Source: Torreya grandis (Eukaryota > Streptophyta > Pinopsida > Cupressales > Taxaceae). From it: DNA of 64,000 nt. The notes under the pieces are model-generated. The model saw only the letters and a list, made by a program, of their open reading frames with translations, searched no databases and was not told the origin of the DNA. The DNA is taken from the NCBI GenBank assembly GCA_037957365.1, contig JARHVA010001190.1:375001-439000 (forward strand). The letters are read 5' to 3'. The position numbers and the translations under genes are program-made. Positions 1 through 13,289 of this stretch are shown here, one piece after another (position 1 is the stretch's first letter; each line of letters opens with the position of its first letter).

Positions 1-2329
1 CTTTATGACTTTGTCTATAAATCCTTAATTCTTGTATTCCATCTCGTTCAAGAAAGGGAAAAAAATATTCTTCCTTAATATTTTTATTTTTGATATTTTA
101 GGTTTTGATTAATATTTTACATGATATTTTTTGTTTTATAATGTATTTTAAACATGCACATTGATGTGTAATATACACACAAATATATATCATTTTGAAT
201 AAGGTTTATTTGATGTATCTCTTGATTGTGCATGATATTACTAACTCTTTAGCTATATTTCTACCCATTTATTTGGAAAAAATTCAAGGATGTCTTATAA
301 TTGATACTAATATGTTTCATGTCCTTGATTTTCTACAATATGTTTCTTAGAATCCAAGGGATTAACATTGCTTAATACTTATATGAATTATGTATGAAAA
401 TAATATTTTTATCCCTCTTATATGTTCCCTCATATGTTTTTTAGGAACTATATATCTATATCATACTTGGGTTGTATTGGAAGAACCTTTTTAGGCTTAA
501 TAATGTTGGTTTGTAACCTAAAACCCCTAATTTCCAAGGAATTGTTCCTACCTAGTGTAAACATAGGCATGATTACTCTATGTTGGGTTAGATATCATAG
601 ATGAAATTTGATTATGTTTAGATTTACCTATAAATTATTTTTATTGAAGTAATTTTATCAAGTAGAACATTTAATGGTGTGATATTTATACTTGTAGTTA
701 TTTTAGAGTGTAGGGCTTTATTGATGGTTTTTTTCAGCCATCATTATTAGACTATTAATCTCAATTTTATTATTCTTGGAAACTCATGTTTTCATATTAC
801 TGTGTTTATAGAAAATTTTGATTATATGGTATGAAATGTGTTTTTAACTTGCGTTGATATTGATTTATGACTATAAATATGTAGTTGAATGAGTATTATG
901 TTTAAATATTGCTTTGTTACCTTTGTCTTCTTGAATCTAAATTTTATCATGAGATTATTTCTTGCTTGATTTTGGTGACGTGAATGCCCTATTTTAGAAC
1001 TATGATAGCCTTAATTACTTGAGGAAATGAAGAAAATATTATATACTAACTTATATTTTTGGAATATTGAGTGTGTTTGTGATTAGTTAGTATGTATTTT
1101 ACTTTATCCAAAATGTTATTATTGTTAATCTTAAGGAAAATAGATTTATATAGAAACGTATCTATTTTAACTTGATATGTATCAATGAATGAATAAGTTT
1201 CTTTGTATGTTTTCATGACACCTTGTTTAGGAGATAATGATATGTTTAAAAATGGTTTTTGAAACACTATGGTTATTATTTTTGAGTGAGGATTTCTAAT
1301 GAATTATATAATCAACATAAAAACTATCTTAATCATTAAGAATGTGTTCCAACTCAATCATGATAATTATTACTTCTTTCTCCTATTATAGAATAAAGAG
1401 ATGAGAACATTATTGTTGTTTCATTATGAAATAATTTTATTTTAAAATTGTATTTATATTGATTATATAAAATATTTGAATAGTAGAAAACTTGAATATC
1501 ATTTTTTTTTATAGGACTCTTTTAGGTTTGCTTTCAATCCTTAGTATGGTGAATGAATAATGACACTTTTAAAATGTGGTATGGGACACCTATATGATGT
1601 ATTATCATTTAATCATTTTTTTTATGATTAAATTTATGTTGTTTTCTTATATGGGTTACTGATAATCATTGGAAATTATAAAGATTATGATGCTTCATAC
1701 AAGTGGTATCAAACATTAGCATGATGCATTTTTTATTTTTCACTTATAAACAATTGTATTTATTTTGGATCATGACTTTTTGTATGGATATCTTTTTATT
1801 ATTGATTATTTTTAGGATAGATGAGTTTGGGTATGGTTATGGACTTAGGAATGTAAACATTAAGTGTATTATGGAAATCTTCAGTTTCATTTTGACTCTG
1901 TAATTTAGAAGTATTTACTTAGTCAAAATGAAATGAGGTGGATTCATTGAATCCTAAGGAATATGGTCATAAACATAGATACTTAATATGTATTTAGAAA
2001 GTACTATTTCATTTTCTTGTTCATTGCCAAGATTTGATTTATGTTGTGTGGGGCTAGTTATAGTATGACTTGTATAAACATTGTTATGTTTCTTGCTAAT
2101 GGTTTTGCATCTACCTTTCTTATAAATGGTAGGTCCACTTTAAAAAATAATATGTTTGTGTTGTAGGTAATGAGTCTAACAATGTTTTCCTTCTTTGTAC
2201 ATATTATTAATAGTAGTGGTGATCTTTGGTGTTCACATTGATTTCACTTTATGAAGACTTAATCATTTACATGATTTTAATGGATAAAAAAGTGGAATAT
2301 ATTCTATCAATAGTTATAAAATATGTTTT
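1..2329. other. Unassigned AT-rich DNA left of element A
   Basis: No domain, LTR pair or RNA gene is recognisable. The stretch is T-rich on the plus strand and its short open frames have no family resemblance. It is the genomic (or older repeat) flank of element A. No target-site duplication could be matched across element A, so I cannot say what sequence A inserted into. Confidence 0.6.
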
Positions 2330-2713
2330 TGATGTGCATTTTGACATGCCAACATGCAAACTATGTGAGGACTCACCAAACCTCTCCTAAAAGGAGATTC
2401 TCAAAAAAAATCCTCTAGGTCTTTGTCTATTGGATCTCGACATACAGATCTTACTCAATTGGTCATTACAAATTATTATTGATCAAGGGGACTTTATTGG
2501 TTAATAATCATAAGGAATAAGTTTAGACTGAAAGGGACCATCTCATTTAGACTATATAAGAAGCCCACAAATGATCATCACTCATCATTTTTAAACTAAA
2601 TTCAATAATGCATCTATAATGATGAATAAAATAAACATCATGTAATCTAAATATGAGTTTAACAACTAATTCAAATTCAAACTACTTTAAAACTAATCTA
2701 ATAATGTGTGTGT

Positions 2714-2744
<31 letters not shown>

Positions 2745-5379
2745 GGGGTGGGGGGGAGGGGGGTGGCAGGGAGAAATGATATATAATCCTACTCTAACAA
2801 AAAAAGTTATGCTTCTTTTAAGTGGATGAAACTTTTGACAAAACCAATCTCAACTTTGCCAATGGAGCACAGTTATAAGATCTAGATGGTGAAATATTCT
2901 GATGAAAATCATTAGATATATTGAGGAGAAAAATAATGTCACCATATATATATGTTGAAATGAATAATATTTAAGGGCATAAGTTTCATATAATTAAAAA
3001 AATGGTTCATGAAGCACATATAGGATCCATCTTACACTCTAGGTGGATACAAATCTAAAATTCAATAGTCTCAGCTTATCCAAAGAGAAAAACTACTTAT
3101 AAAGTAGAAAATTAAATAAAGGGAAGAGGAAAATCTCATTGATCTCTTGCCTAACTACTTTATTATATCAGTTGATCAGCTAGCTAGTCCTTATTCAATC
3201 GAAGAGCTAGTATTTTACATATAAATCAATCCCATTGGATCATTAACTCACCCAATAATTAGTGGTTTCAATAATTAAATAGATTGATCCATTTGAAATT
3301 TTAATTCTTTAATATTCTATACAATCCTAAGAAAATCAAAATAAGGGGCATTCCAACTGATTCATAATTTAATTTTAGGTGGCTAAAATCTATCAAAAAC
3401 TCATTAAGCACTTTAGTTAGTAGTAGTCTATATAGTAGGGTCCACCTTTAATAATCATTTAATTTGATTTGGGTGTCAAATATTCATTTATATCTATTTT
3501 AACACTTAGTTGGTGATACTCAACATTGTGGTGATCATGCCTAATTAAGACATTTTTATCTTTTTGGGGTCTTCTACATGATATAATGTGCACACCATGT
3601 ATTTTGATTAAATGCCCCGATATGATTTTCACTAAATCATATGTCTTCTAATCATATATCCATTTAATAATCTCCCTCTATAATTTAGTGTCATAGTTTG
3701 GATTGGACACATAGTTGATTTTTAAGCCATGGTGGTTTGATAGGCCAAGATGATCATTAATTTTAGGCATTAATCCTTTTCATGGAGGTTTAATTATCTT
3801 CATCAAGATCTCATTACATGGATACCTATCACTACTCTAGGAGAAAACATGTCCTTTTTATGTGAGGGTCATGTTACATCACATTATTTCATATTTATGC
3901 TACTTGGTTGAGGGTCCTATGCCATTTTAATATTTCCTTGTCCTAAGTGTATCGATATCTTACTATGTGTCATAATATCATTTACCCATATCTTAATGGT
4001 CATAGCTTAATGCCTTATGTATCCTTATCAATCCATATCCATGAAATCCTAGCACATGGCCCCATCTTAAGGACTCACTTGATCTCCTCTTCATCTGACT
4101 ATTATGATTGACCTAGGAGTGTAGGAAACTGGTATGTTTCCATGCGGTAACATATCACTCATCTAGAGAGTATACCACATTCTCACCTCGTACCAACCAT
4201 TTTTGGAGATGGGGGAATATGTATTACACCACCTAGCATCATCTTGAGCACTTGAAGGATCTCTAACTAGTCTCTTCATTCTTAGTCACTCTATGGAAGT
4301 GGTGCAATGATATTTTTCCATGTGGCATCATCCTACTAATATGGGGCCTAGGGACTTGATTCAAATATTATTCATTAGAGATTTGAGGAGGGGGCTTAGA
4401 TTTTAATAGGTAGCATCATCCTAGATTATCAGATATATAGAGGACTTTAAGGTCACAAGGTGTTTTAGGGAATGATAAGTGTGATAAGTGGAAGTTCTAT
4501 ACTCACCTAAAAGGATGTTTACCATTACAAATCAACTAAGTCTAAAGAGTTATGGGGAAGTGAAAATGTGACAAGTGGTATCTCCATGCTTGCTCAGAGC
4601 CTATAAAAAGGAGATATCCATTAGAATATGAATTTCAACCAAAATGGATAAGTAAAAGCTAAAAAATTAAATTAAAAGGAAGATATATAAATAGATAGAA
4701 AGGTTGATTTTTCCAACTTAATCAACCAAACTTTAACCCTTCTGAGAAATAAACTATGTAAAAACATGAAATCAAACAAGTACTTAGTCAATTAAACTTG
4801 ATAAGGAGTAGAAATGGAACAAGGGAGATAAATTTAGTAGTACAAATTAGTCTTATTTGTTTAAAATTAGAGCCAATTTAGCTATGTTTTTTAAAATGAT
4901 AAAGTCTAATAATGAAACAATGAAAACACTTAAATAACTTTTTGTGAAATATAGTAACAATAAACCAAATTGCTCAAGGAAAGACTATAGGAACTCCTAA
5001 AACAGCTAGATAATCTACATAAATCTAAGGTAAAATGGTTTGAAAAGGAGTATTTTAAGCATTTTGAAACATGGTCTAAGAAAAACTAGGACTTATTAGA
5101 TTAAGGAAAATTCATATAATTAGATCAATGTGGTCCCAAATGCAAATTCTTTCCAAACCAAGCATATATAATGAACATTTTAAGTCTAGATTTTATTAGA
5201 AAATTAAAGCAAGATTAAAGTCTAGATCATAGCATCTTAAGGACCTTCTCAAATCATGCCAACATATCAAATAAAACCAAGGTACAAACTTTATTTAAGA
5301 AAAATACTAGAATCCAGAGTAAAAAGAGTTTCCATGATTTTAGTAGTGAAATTAGGGCATGTCTTGAAAGAAATAACAA
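2330..5379 (-). repeat. Element A left LTR (3' LTR of the minus-strand element)
   Basis: It aligns with 29602-32061 plus 39824-40405. Shared landmarks are 'acatgccaacatg' near 2343/29614, 'atgatgaataaaataaa' at 2619/29890, 'ccatgtggcatcatc' at 4318/31460, and 'gagataaatttag' at 4824/39826. It is about 3050 bp, very long for an LTR. It has weak internal repeats spaced about 90-100 bp apart around a 'catcatc' motif (4228, 4318, 4417). A microsatellite at 2703-2765 is absent from the other copy. Ends are estimated from where similarity stops; terminal dinucleotides are decayed. Confidence 0.8.
2703..2765. repeat. (TG)n followed by interrupted poly-G tract
   Basis: About a dozen TG dinucleotides run into a G homopolymer of roughly 20, then further G-runs. 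The other LTR of element A has ordinary A-rich sequence at this point (29976-30005), so the microsatellite arose after insertion of A. A G-run this long is also a place where assembly or sequencing length may be wrong. Confidence 0.9.
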
Positions 5380-5603
5380 ATGTATACTCTATTGGAAATT
5401 AATTATAACTATTTTAGAACAAATAAATAGTTAAAGAATATAAAATTTTAAATTAAAATAGTGCATGGAACATGAATAAATTATAGAGGGGATAAGATGG
5501 GAGTAGCTAAGTGACCAGATCTAGTATCCTCATTAACCTAATTTATGAAAATGAGTTAATTTACCATTTCATATGATGTGAAGGGATTAATTTATATGGT
5601 TTT
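5380..5603 (-). other. Element A 3' internal remnant left of element B
   Basis: Short AT-rich piece between the end of A's left LTR and the start of element B. By position it belongs to A's 3' untranslated region; the rest of that region lies beyond B at 22361-23089. No clear polypurine tract is visible on the minus strand. Confidence 0.45.
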
Positions 5604-6326
5604 TTTAGACACCTATATTAAATTTAGTGTTAAAATTCACTTAAAACCTAGTAATCATTCTTCTTAATATAATTCATAACATCTCTCTCCAAATTCAAAC
5701 AATTGTGTACACTTTTAAAACCTTATTTATATATTAAATTTGAATTTTACACCTCACCCAACATCTTACACCTTATTCTCCCTCGCATGTTAACTCATCC
5801 CAACCAAATCCATAATTTCCTCAACCTCCTTTGAGTCACCCCTTGAGTTATCAAAAAATTTGATGCATTCCTAATGAATTAGTTAACCAATGCCATACTT
5901 TTCTCAACCATTTGAAATGGTCACCATCATAGAATATTTGGATCATTTAAAATATCCAAATAATCCTCCACCATTGGATATTCTACTAGAATACTATAAA
6001 TAAGCATGAAGACTATTATTTTCATCCATCCTAACTTATGATAGTGAAGTGTTATTTAATTCACATGCAAATCCAAGTAATAAAAACATACAAAAACCTT
6101 TTTTCACCAAAATGTTTTCTATTCTCCTTTGTATTATAAGAGTGAGCAACCACATTATTGAAGAGAAAATTAAGTTTACATCACAATGGAGAAAACTTTC
6201 AAATTTAATGTATAAGTTTGTGCATAATATTTTTGTTGTTTATTGTTCTATATTAGGTTAAACTTAGTATAGATTAATATTGCATAATTAGTTTATTTCT
6301 TAGCATTTATATATTTAGTTCATACA
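5604..6326 (+). repeat. Element B 5' LTR
   Basis: It aligns with 21587-22360 from 'tagacacct' to 'ttcataca'. The 3' copy starts TGTAGACACC; in this copy the TG has decayed to TT. It is 723 bp versus 774 bp in the 3' copy. The difference is due to small insertions in the 3' copy, for example about 30 bp near 21927-21958 that includes 'cctcatgggtgagg'. Confidence 0.85.
5993..6003 (+). promoter_or_regulatory. Candidate TATA box in element B 5' LTR
   Basis: 'actataaataa' occurs here and as 'actataaatag' at 22025-22035 in the 3' LTR, conserved in an otherwise diverged context. The position in the middle of the LTR fits a U3 promoter. Inference from motif and conservation only. Confidence 0.45.
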
Positions 6327-6327
6327 T

Positions 6328-6346
6328 TTTGGCATGTTCGATAGAA
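6328..6346 (+). other. Candidate primer binding site of element B
   Basis: Immediately after the 5' LTR comes 'ttTTGGCATGTTCG', which begins with the TGG expected to pair with the CCA end of a tRNA. I cannot assign the tRNA; the site is probably mutated. Confidence 0.25.
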
Positions 6347-6850
6347 TATTTACATCATATTTTTCATCCTATATTCATCATAGTTGTATTCAAAAATCAT
6401 TTTTAATTTGATTTTTTACTAATTGTATTTGTATATGCATTTAATCTTGGATTTTTGAGTGATGGTTTAAGATACAGGTTGTTATTTGATGTTTTTTTCT
6501 CAAAACTATATGCTCACTATGTAACTGTAGATTTGGAAACATTAGTTATAAAATTATACTTCGTAACAATGAAATCCTTTTCTATCACATTTTTATTTTC
6601 TTTTTCCTAAATTTAATTACAGCATCATCTTTCTATTCATTTTTTATTTGTCTATGTTTTCAAAATTTTCTAATTCTCTATTACAAGTAAACAGTGAATT
6701 CAAAAACCTTTTTAGAAAAATCATTGTTCCAAACTATGAATTTGTCTTAATTGGATAAAATCGTTAACATTAGCAGTGAAATTGTCGTAAAATTATGAAT
6801 TTTTCCCTCTATATTTTATGTGTTTTCTATTTCTATCTTTACAGGTCTAA

Positions 6851-7018
6851 TATCAAAATTATTTTATAGTTGCAAAATTGTCATTCTAAGTAGCAAAATT
6901 ATCAATCTGAGTAGGAAATTCATCCTTTTAGTTAGCAAAATCATTTATTCAGTCTACAAATTCATCACTTTGACCAATGAAATCATTTCTATTTTTGTGA
7001 AATTATATTATAGGCTAT
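6851..7018 (+). repeat. 21-bp tandem array, 5' end of element B
   Basis: Eight units of exactly 21 bp (6851, 6872, 6893, 6914, 6935, 6956, 6977, 6998). Each has an AAAATT/AAATTCATC-like core followed by a variable half often ending near 'tagta'. Related cores flank it (6737 'atgaatttgtc', 7124 'atgaatttgtc'). Because 21 bp is seven codons, it also yields a fortuitous heptad pattern in the 109-codon open frame at 6820-7149, which I do not regard as a gene. The same unit recurs in inverted orientation at 20499-20724. Confidence 0.8.
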
Positions 7019-7149
7019 CAAGATTGTTTTTTAAGCATGGATTTATTTATTCTCAATTTTTTGTATTATATTTATTTCATGTTTTTAACTTTTTACAATT
7101 TTGCTTTTCTATATTTATATGTAACTATGAATTTGTCACAGAGAAGTAG

Positions 7150-8869
7150 TTTTTATGTTGTTTTTATGGTTTTTTTAGGTTACATTATACCAATTCTTTA
7201 AAAAAAAAAAACTCTAACCATTTGTTTACATAATGCTTGTCAAAGAAAATCTACAAAAACGGGCTAAAGAAAAAACTAGTTTATTTTTACTAACTCTTTC
7301 AATTTCACTTTTAAATGTTTTTAGTAATTACATCACATTTCATTTAGAGTTATTTTTTTTCCTTTTATCATTCTATTTTTAATTGTGTAAATTATGTGTG
7401 CTCTTCCCTTGGTGTCACATTGGTGACAATACTCAGGAATCATAAACAAGTCTATAATTTTTTGTGTTACCCAAGTGGTGTTCATGTATGCTCTTTCCTT
7501 AGCATCATATTGGTGATGATACTCAAAAACCAAAGATGAACACTTAATTTTTATTTATTTTTTTAGGGGATATATTGATTATGGAATTCAACACCATGCA
7601 ATAAGTCAAACCCTATTTACTAGTGGGCTATATAAATTGAGATCTAACTATTTCAATTGCCTAAGTGGTTGTGTGTTTTAATTATATTGTATCATGAGAG
7701 GCTTTCATGATCTAATTCCCAAGGTTTCAATAGCTACCTCAATATATGATATCATCAGTTTTTAACACATCGAGCCCCCTATGGTTATGTTGGGAACTTT
7801 TGTACAAGACCCAATTGTGTGCATCCACTTTGTCTTTTTATTCCATGATTGTTTCCCCTTAGATAATTTTGTTTAAACCTTAATCCTAGGAAAGCCTCTT
7901 TTACCATTCAACTTTGGTGCATCGGTTAGCAGTTAGCACTGATAAGTTACCTTCCACACACCCTTGAAACTAGACTTGGTGGGCCATTGGAATGACAAGA
8001 TCCTCTATGGTTAGTGCCTTAAAATATTAGGCTATAACTAAGAGTACAGATGATTTAGTGACACCATAAGGCCCAAAAATTGTTCACAACCCTTATCTTA
8101 ATTTTTCACCTTTTATGTGCAATTACTTGACTATTTATAATTGTAACTTTTTTTTTGTTTCTTTGTGCTTACCATGTGTTACAATATCCCTTTTTGCAAA
8201 TAAAATATTTTGAGTTTAAACGATATCCTAAAATCAGGACTTTTTCTCAAAAAATCAAAATAATTAGTTTAAGGAATTCAATAATTTCAGTCACCTTTTA
8301 GTTAGTGTTGTTAGTTTAAAACTTCCATTTAGTTAAGTCATTTTTCATTTCATCTTATCCATGTTGCCTATCTCTAGGAAAATGGCCATGTTAAATAATT
8401 CAAATGAAAGGTCTAAGCCTTTCAACAATGATCCCTTTCAATTTCTTGACCAAGAGCATCATGTAAAAATACATGAGATAACCGAACAATAACAAGATGA
8501 AGGAGGGGCTTACCAAGATGAGGATATCCCCAAATATGTCTATCCTCCACCTTCCTTTGATAAGTAAGTATATCATGTCCAACAAGAATGAAGTATTGAT
8601 TTAAGCCTTGGGTTTTGGAGCTAAATTCCCATCCAACTTTGATGTATATAATTTATAATATTTAATTGCAATAAAATAACCTTCATCCTCCAATCCTAAT
8701 CAACCTATCTCATAAGGTTATTTAGAGGGTAGTATTTCCCTCGTAACCTCCTCACAACCTCATCCCCAAGTCTCTCAAGATAAAGGAAAAATTATATTAC
8801 ATGACGAGTCATCTCAAATAAGCCATGGATTCTCCATGAAAATTCATGTAATCCAATAAGTTCAATAGA
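7150..8869 (+). other. Element B 5' leader, no recognisable coding
   Basis: AT-rich leader between the 21-bp array and the gag remnant. It contains a small tandem duplication around 7395-7520 ('tgctcttcccttggtgtcacattggtgacaat' region echoed about 100 bp later). Open frames here have no family resemblance. Confidence 0.45.
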
Positions 8870-10100
8870 TTATAAACTTTCAATATCATCAAAAAATCAA
8901 TCCCTTTGGTAACCCTAAAGTGATTTTGAATACAAATTTATGTTCACAATTTTATCCAAATAATTTGAGTTTGAATATACTTTCAAACTCATCAATCATG
9001 CACCCATCCACTTAAAACTTAACTCTTATTTCAAATTTACCAATCATGCAACAATTCAACCCAAACTTGAACATGGGTCTCACATCTAATTTAAGTTTAA
9101 CTAATCAACATTTGATTACATCAAATTTGAATTTTCATTAAAATTCACAAGGTTATGTTCAAAATAATCTAATTTTGAATCTACATTCAAACTCACCAAT
9201 CAACCCTAATCAATGCCTCCAAGGCTCACAAATCATTTCCAATCAAAATCAAAATTTGAATACCCATTCTACTTGCCCAACCAACCATCCAATCCTAATT
9301 TGAAAATTACTTCATGCACACTCAACAATCTAAATTTAAATAGTAGTGCACCAAATCAGTTTTCTTCTTCCAACACTCTTGGATCAGTTCCATCCAATCC
9401 AAGTTTCAATCCAAATATTAATTAGTTTAACTCTAATCCAAAACATTCATTAATTCTACTTTGAATCCTAACACAAGTTTAACTCAAAATCAAACACCAC
9501 CTAATTCGAATGATTGCAAGCTCAATCTTAACTTTAACCTCAATAATCCAAACATAAATCCTAATTCTAACCCTAATCAAAACCAATATAACCCAAACCA
9601 AAATATCAATCAAGATAACTCTAATTTAAACCTAGGTTCTAATCCATTTAATTCAAACTTCAACATGTATCCACAACAATCCAATCCAAATTTGTTTAAT
9701 TAAACAATTTTTAGTTACAACACCAATCCCAATTCCATTAACTTCAACAATAATACACCAAACAACTCAAATTTCAACCCAAACCCAATTCTAACAAACA
9801 CAAACTTAAAATTTACACATAACCCCAACCTTGGTTTCAACCTAAATTTAAATCAAACATGTTTTGGTTCCAATCCAAACACAATTCAGATAATTTTGGG
9901 CTCCAATGCAAATCTAAACCTTGGTTATAACTCTAAATCTAATACCTTTTCAAACCCTCAAAACATTAATTTTAATAATCAACCTCCAAACAGTTTTAAC
10001 CAACACATTCCAAAAAACACAATCAATTCATGGGTCAACCGTATACTCAATTAAGTCAAATGAAAACCAACTATCCCCATATATGATACAATAATTTCAA
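8870..10100 (+). pseudogene. Asn-rich N-terminal part of element B gag
   Basis: About 1.2 kb that translates into an Asn/Pro/Ser/Leu/Gln-rich low-complexity protein, with open pieces at 9213-9425 and 9461-9703. It is built from irregular repeats of the 'aatccaaat/aacccaaa' type, giving NPN and NLN motifs. It runs directly into the recognisable gag domain that follows, so it is most simply the expanded N-terminal arm of the same gag polyprotein. Composition-driven repeats of this kind mutate quickly, so the length may differ between family members. No fold can be assigned. Confidence 0.6.
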
Positions 10101-10198
10101 AACATAAATTATAAAGTTCAAGCCTTACAAGATGATGCTTATTCTCGATAAATTAAAATCAAGTTTGAGGAAATTTGCTCATACCCATATGATTTAAG

Positions 10199-10964
10199 TA
10201 GAATGACTACATCTTTTCCAAAATACTTTGAACTCCCTAAATTTGAGAAGTATAAAGGTAAAGGAGATCCCAAATAACATTTAACCAAACTCTATCACAC
10301 ATGTGGAGACATTGCTTATAGTAGTGAATACATGTTGCATTTATTTCCATGAAGTCTCAAGGGCTAATCCCTTGAATGGTTTTCATTACTTCCAAAAGGA
10401 TCTATTTTCACCTTTGAAGACTTATCTAAAAAAATTATTTTCCATCTCTCTTATAATATTGAAAAATACCTAACCACCTTAGATTTACATAACATCAGGA
10501 AATGCAATGACAAAACATTCGCTTCCTTCCTCTAAATATGGTGAGAAATGGAAAGTCATTTCATGTGGTCATTTCCTAAAATAGATCTTGTGGACATATT
10601 TATGAATAACTTAAATTCAAACTTGGGACACCATTTTTTACTCCTTTGCCCAGGGTATTTTGATGAAATCATTGAAAAGGTAGTTCAATTTGAAAGAACA
10701 TTGATTAATAGAGATGCAATCAAAATATGTAAACTAGATAATAATAATTCCTCTAAAGAGACAAACAAACCAAAGTTCTTTACCAAAAAAAATCTTGTTG
10801 GAGATAGTGTGACAAATGTCAAACATATTCAAAACCTTCAACCTCAAACACAAACCTATAATCAACCAATCAATAATATCACAATTCCTGGTGGACAACC
10901 AAAACAAGGAATATTTAAACATAAGTTCACTCAATTAGGAAACACTTATGAGAATGTTTTTTGA
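10199..10964 (+). pseudogene. gag: Element B gag (retrotransposon gag domain)
   Basis: Capsid-like structural protein that packages element RNA. In one frame from about 10207 the order is FPKYFELPKF, KGKGDPK-stop-HLTKLY, a stretch ending LHLFP-stop-SLKG-stop-SLEWF, then LLPKGSIFTFEDLSKKIIF. This is the classic retrotransposon gag pattern (LF-xSL-xG-xA-xxWF-xxLP-xxSI-xxF). Stops replace likely Gln or Arg codons. It continues through an open stretch at 10548-10964 with no clear zinc knuckle. The protease follows about 700 bp downstream. Broken, not expressible as one protein. Confidence 0.8.
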
Positions 10965-11659
10965 AATTTGGCTCATGAAAATATAATCACATGGACAAAC
11001 ACTAAACCCTTTGGTGAAAATGTTACCAAACCTGACTAGTACAAAGAAGACAAGTATTATGAACACCATCAAATTAAAAGACATAAAACTAATAGGTGTA
11101 TGTGCCTTAAACACTATGTTTAAGACCTCATTGATAGAGGTGGCATAGAAATCAAAAACCAACCATCTAAACCATCTAACAATAAAAAATTGGGGATACA
11201 CCAAGATCCATTCCTCAATCATGAGCAAGGAAGGGGAAGCACAAATAGGAATAACTAGAATCTAGTAACGTTAATTAGAAAAGTCATCCATTTCATTTTA
11301 TCATCAAAAGCATCGATATCATGCATAACCATGTCAATTTTATTAATTTGACATCATATAAATGTGCCATTTCCACAAGGTGATCAAATATTACCCTCTA
11401 AATTGCATCATCCTCTAATTTCAAATGCAAACACAAAATTATTGACCATCTTGAGAAAATGTTGGAAAATATTTCAATTTTAGACCTTCTCAAGACATCC
11501 CCTGTATATAAATATATTTTTTATAAATTTATCTAAGATTCAAATGTCCCCCAAGACATCAATACTAAAAATTCACAAGCATTAATAAGTTCTTTAGAAA
11601 CAAATAATTAAGTAACATTTGATCATTCATATGTCTCTCCTTTAGGATCAAACCATAAT

Positions 11660-12065
11660 CTCCCATTATACATAGAGGTTACTATCTATAGGAACAAAGT
11701 GAAAAGGGTTTTTATATAAAATGGGTGGGCACTTAATCTATGTACATTAATGATTATAAAACATCTAAGATGTCCAATAACATTGTTGGAAATAAAAATC
11801 ATTACAATAAAGGCATATGATAATAATGAGTGACAATGTATCAAAACAATCTATCTTCCTTTGATGGTGGGGTCCATTATTAAATAAGCTCTCATTCATG
11901 TCCTTGATCTTTATCTACCATAAAATATACTTCTTTGACACCCATGGATTCATTCCATGAATGCCATCCCATCAACTCTTCACCAATGTTTTAAATTCTC
12001 CCATGCAAGAATGAAAGTTACTATACAAGGTGGCCATCAACCCTTTCAATATTACAAGCTATTGG
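11660..12065 (+). pseudogene. Element B aspartic protease
   Basis: Retropepsin that would process the polyprotein. Around 11697 the frame reads VKRVFI-stop-NGWALNLCTL, matching the retropepsin active-site strand (normally I-D-x-G-S/A), with the catalytic Asp codon itself lost. Downstream (11806-12058) comes ITIKAYDNNE, LPLMVGSII, HVLDLYLP-stop-NILL and PWIHSMNAIPSTLHQCFKF. This is the usual flap-to-C-terminal part (LLGRPWIH-A-IPSTxHQ) of plant Tat/Athila proteases. Stops fall at likely Gln and Gly/Arg codons. The active site is inactive as read. Confidence 0.8.
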
Positions 12066-13289
12066 AAGGAAAATACAAAAAATAAAACTATTTACCAATT
12101 AAAAATGAAAATTTTACTCCCATTGAGGATTATACTTTGCTTTAAAATTATGTACATCCATAAATTTTATTTAAAACACCTCCACTTGGTGATTGGATTA
12201 ATACACCAACTACCTCCATCTCTATTGAAAAGGCTTCCACTAGTGAAGCATCCAACCAATCATCTGAGAAAGATTCCAACCAACCATATGAGTAAGCTTC
12301 AAATTAACCTTCTACAAAACAAGTTTCTAATCACCCTTCAATCAAACAAACTTTCGTACCACCACCCACTTCCATAGCATCCTCATCCACTTCTTCCCAC
12401 TTTAAGATCACTGATAGAGGAATAAATGAGTATATAATTTAGTATTTTTACACAAGTACAATACATACAAATCCAAATAACTATCTAATGTCCCACCATA
12501 TAAAGGATAATATAATGGCTAAGAATATTTTCAAGATAAAATTTATAGAGGGAGGTTTCCTTTTAGATGAACATATTGAAGATTCAAATCTTTCTTACCT
12601 TTATTCTAATGAAATAGCTACTTGTTTCTCCAACAAAAAGTATCATGTTACCAAATCCATCATGTGAAATATAATTAAATTTAAGGTTAAATATCTTGGC
12701 CTTCATGAATAATGATCCATCGAGCCTATCATAATAAAATCAAATGAGTCAAAACAAGGCATAGGATTTAACCCACTCAATGTGCATCTTACACTCTCCT
12801 AAAGTGACTCTTCTAGTGAGTCATATGATGATTCTTCAGATAAATACATGGGTTCTATAATTATTTTCTTTGAATACCTTGCCCTCACCAACCTATTTCA
12901 TGAAAATTCCATCCTTACACTTAATCTTGCATATCGATCCCTCATATAGTAGGACCAACAAGCAACACCTCAACTTGATCATTTTTAGAATGATGAAGCT
13001 ATGTCCAAATTCTTAAGAATGAGATTAAATTCTAGTAGGTGACCATAAGAAAGGATTTATAATTTAGTTCATAATATTACTTAACTTCTACATCCAAACA
13101 AACAAAGTTTGAGGAAGATTTCCACACCACCCCTAAATTACAAATATGAATCAACTCTACTTATCTAAGAAACTATTCTTGTGAACATTAGCAAAGAAAA
13201 AGATCCTAAAATTGTTAAACTTTCCATATCGTGCACTAAAGAATAAAGGGACATATTTACAATTTTGCTTCATGAAATCTCTAATGTGT
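12066..13289 (+). pseudogene. Element B protease-RT linker
   Basis: Low-complexity coding remnant between protease and RT. One frame at 12190-12400 is rich in Ser/Thr/Pro/Asn with repeats of the SNQPS type. The region 12400-12700 shows open stretches without a recognisable domain. Position and composition fit the poorly conserved linker in Tat-lineage pol; it has no independent support. Confidence 0.4.

Noticed and set aside
422..1903. Open frames at 422-604, 1046-1267 and 1703-1903
   Set aside because: AT-rich chance frames without motifs or conservation.
4605..4622. 'cctataaaaaggag' as a TATA box in A's LTR
   Set aside because: It is on the plus strand whereas A is transcribed from the minus strand, and it is not conserved in the other LTR (31825-31845).
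6820..7149. 109-codon frame with heptad repeats as a leucine-zipper protein
   Set aside because: The heptads result from the 21-bp DNA repeat; no leucine-zipper spacing beyond that and no start context or conserved relatives visible.
10734..11228. Minus-strand open frames over element B gag
   Set aside because: Hydrophobic-looking shadows opposite the gag-protease frames.
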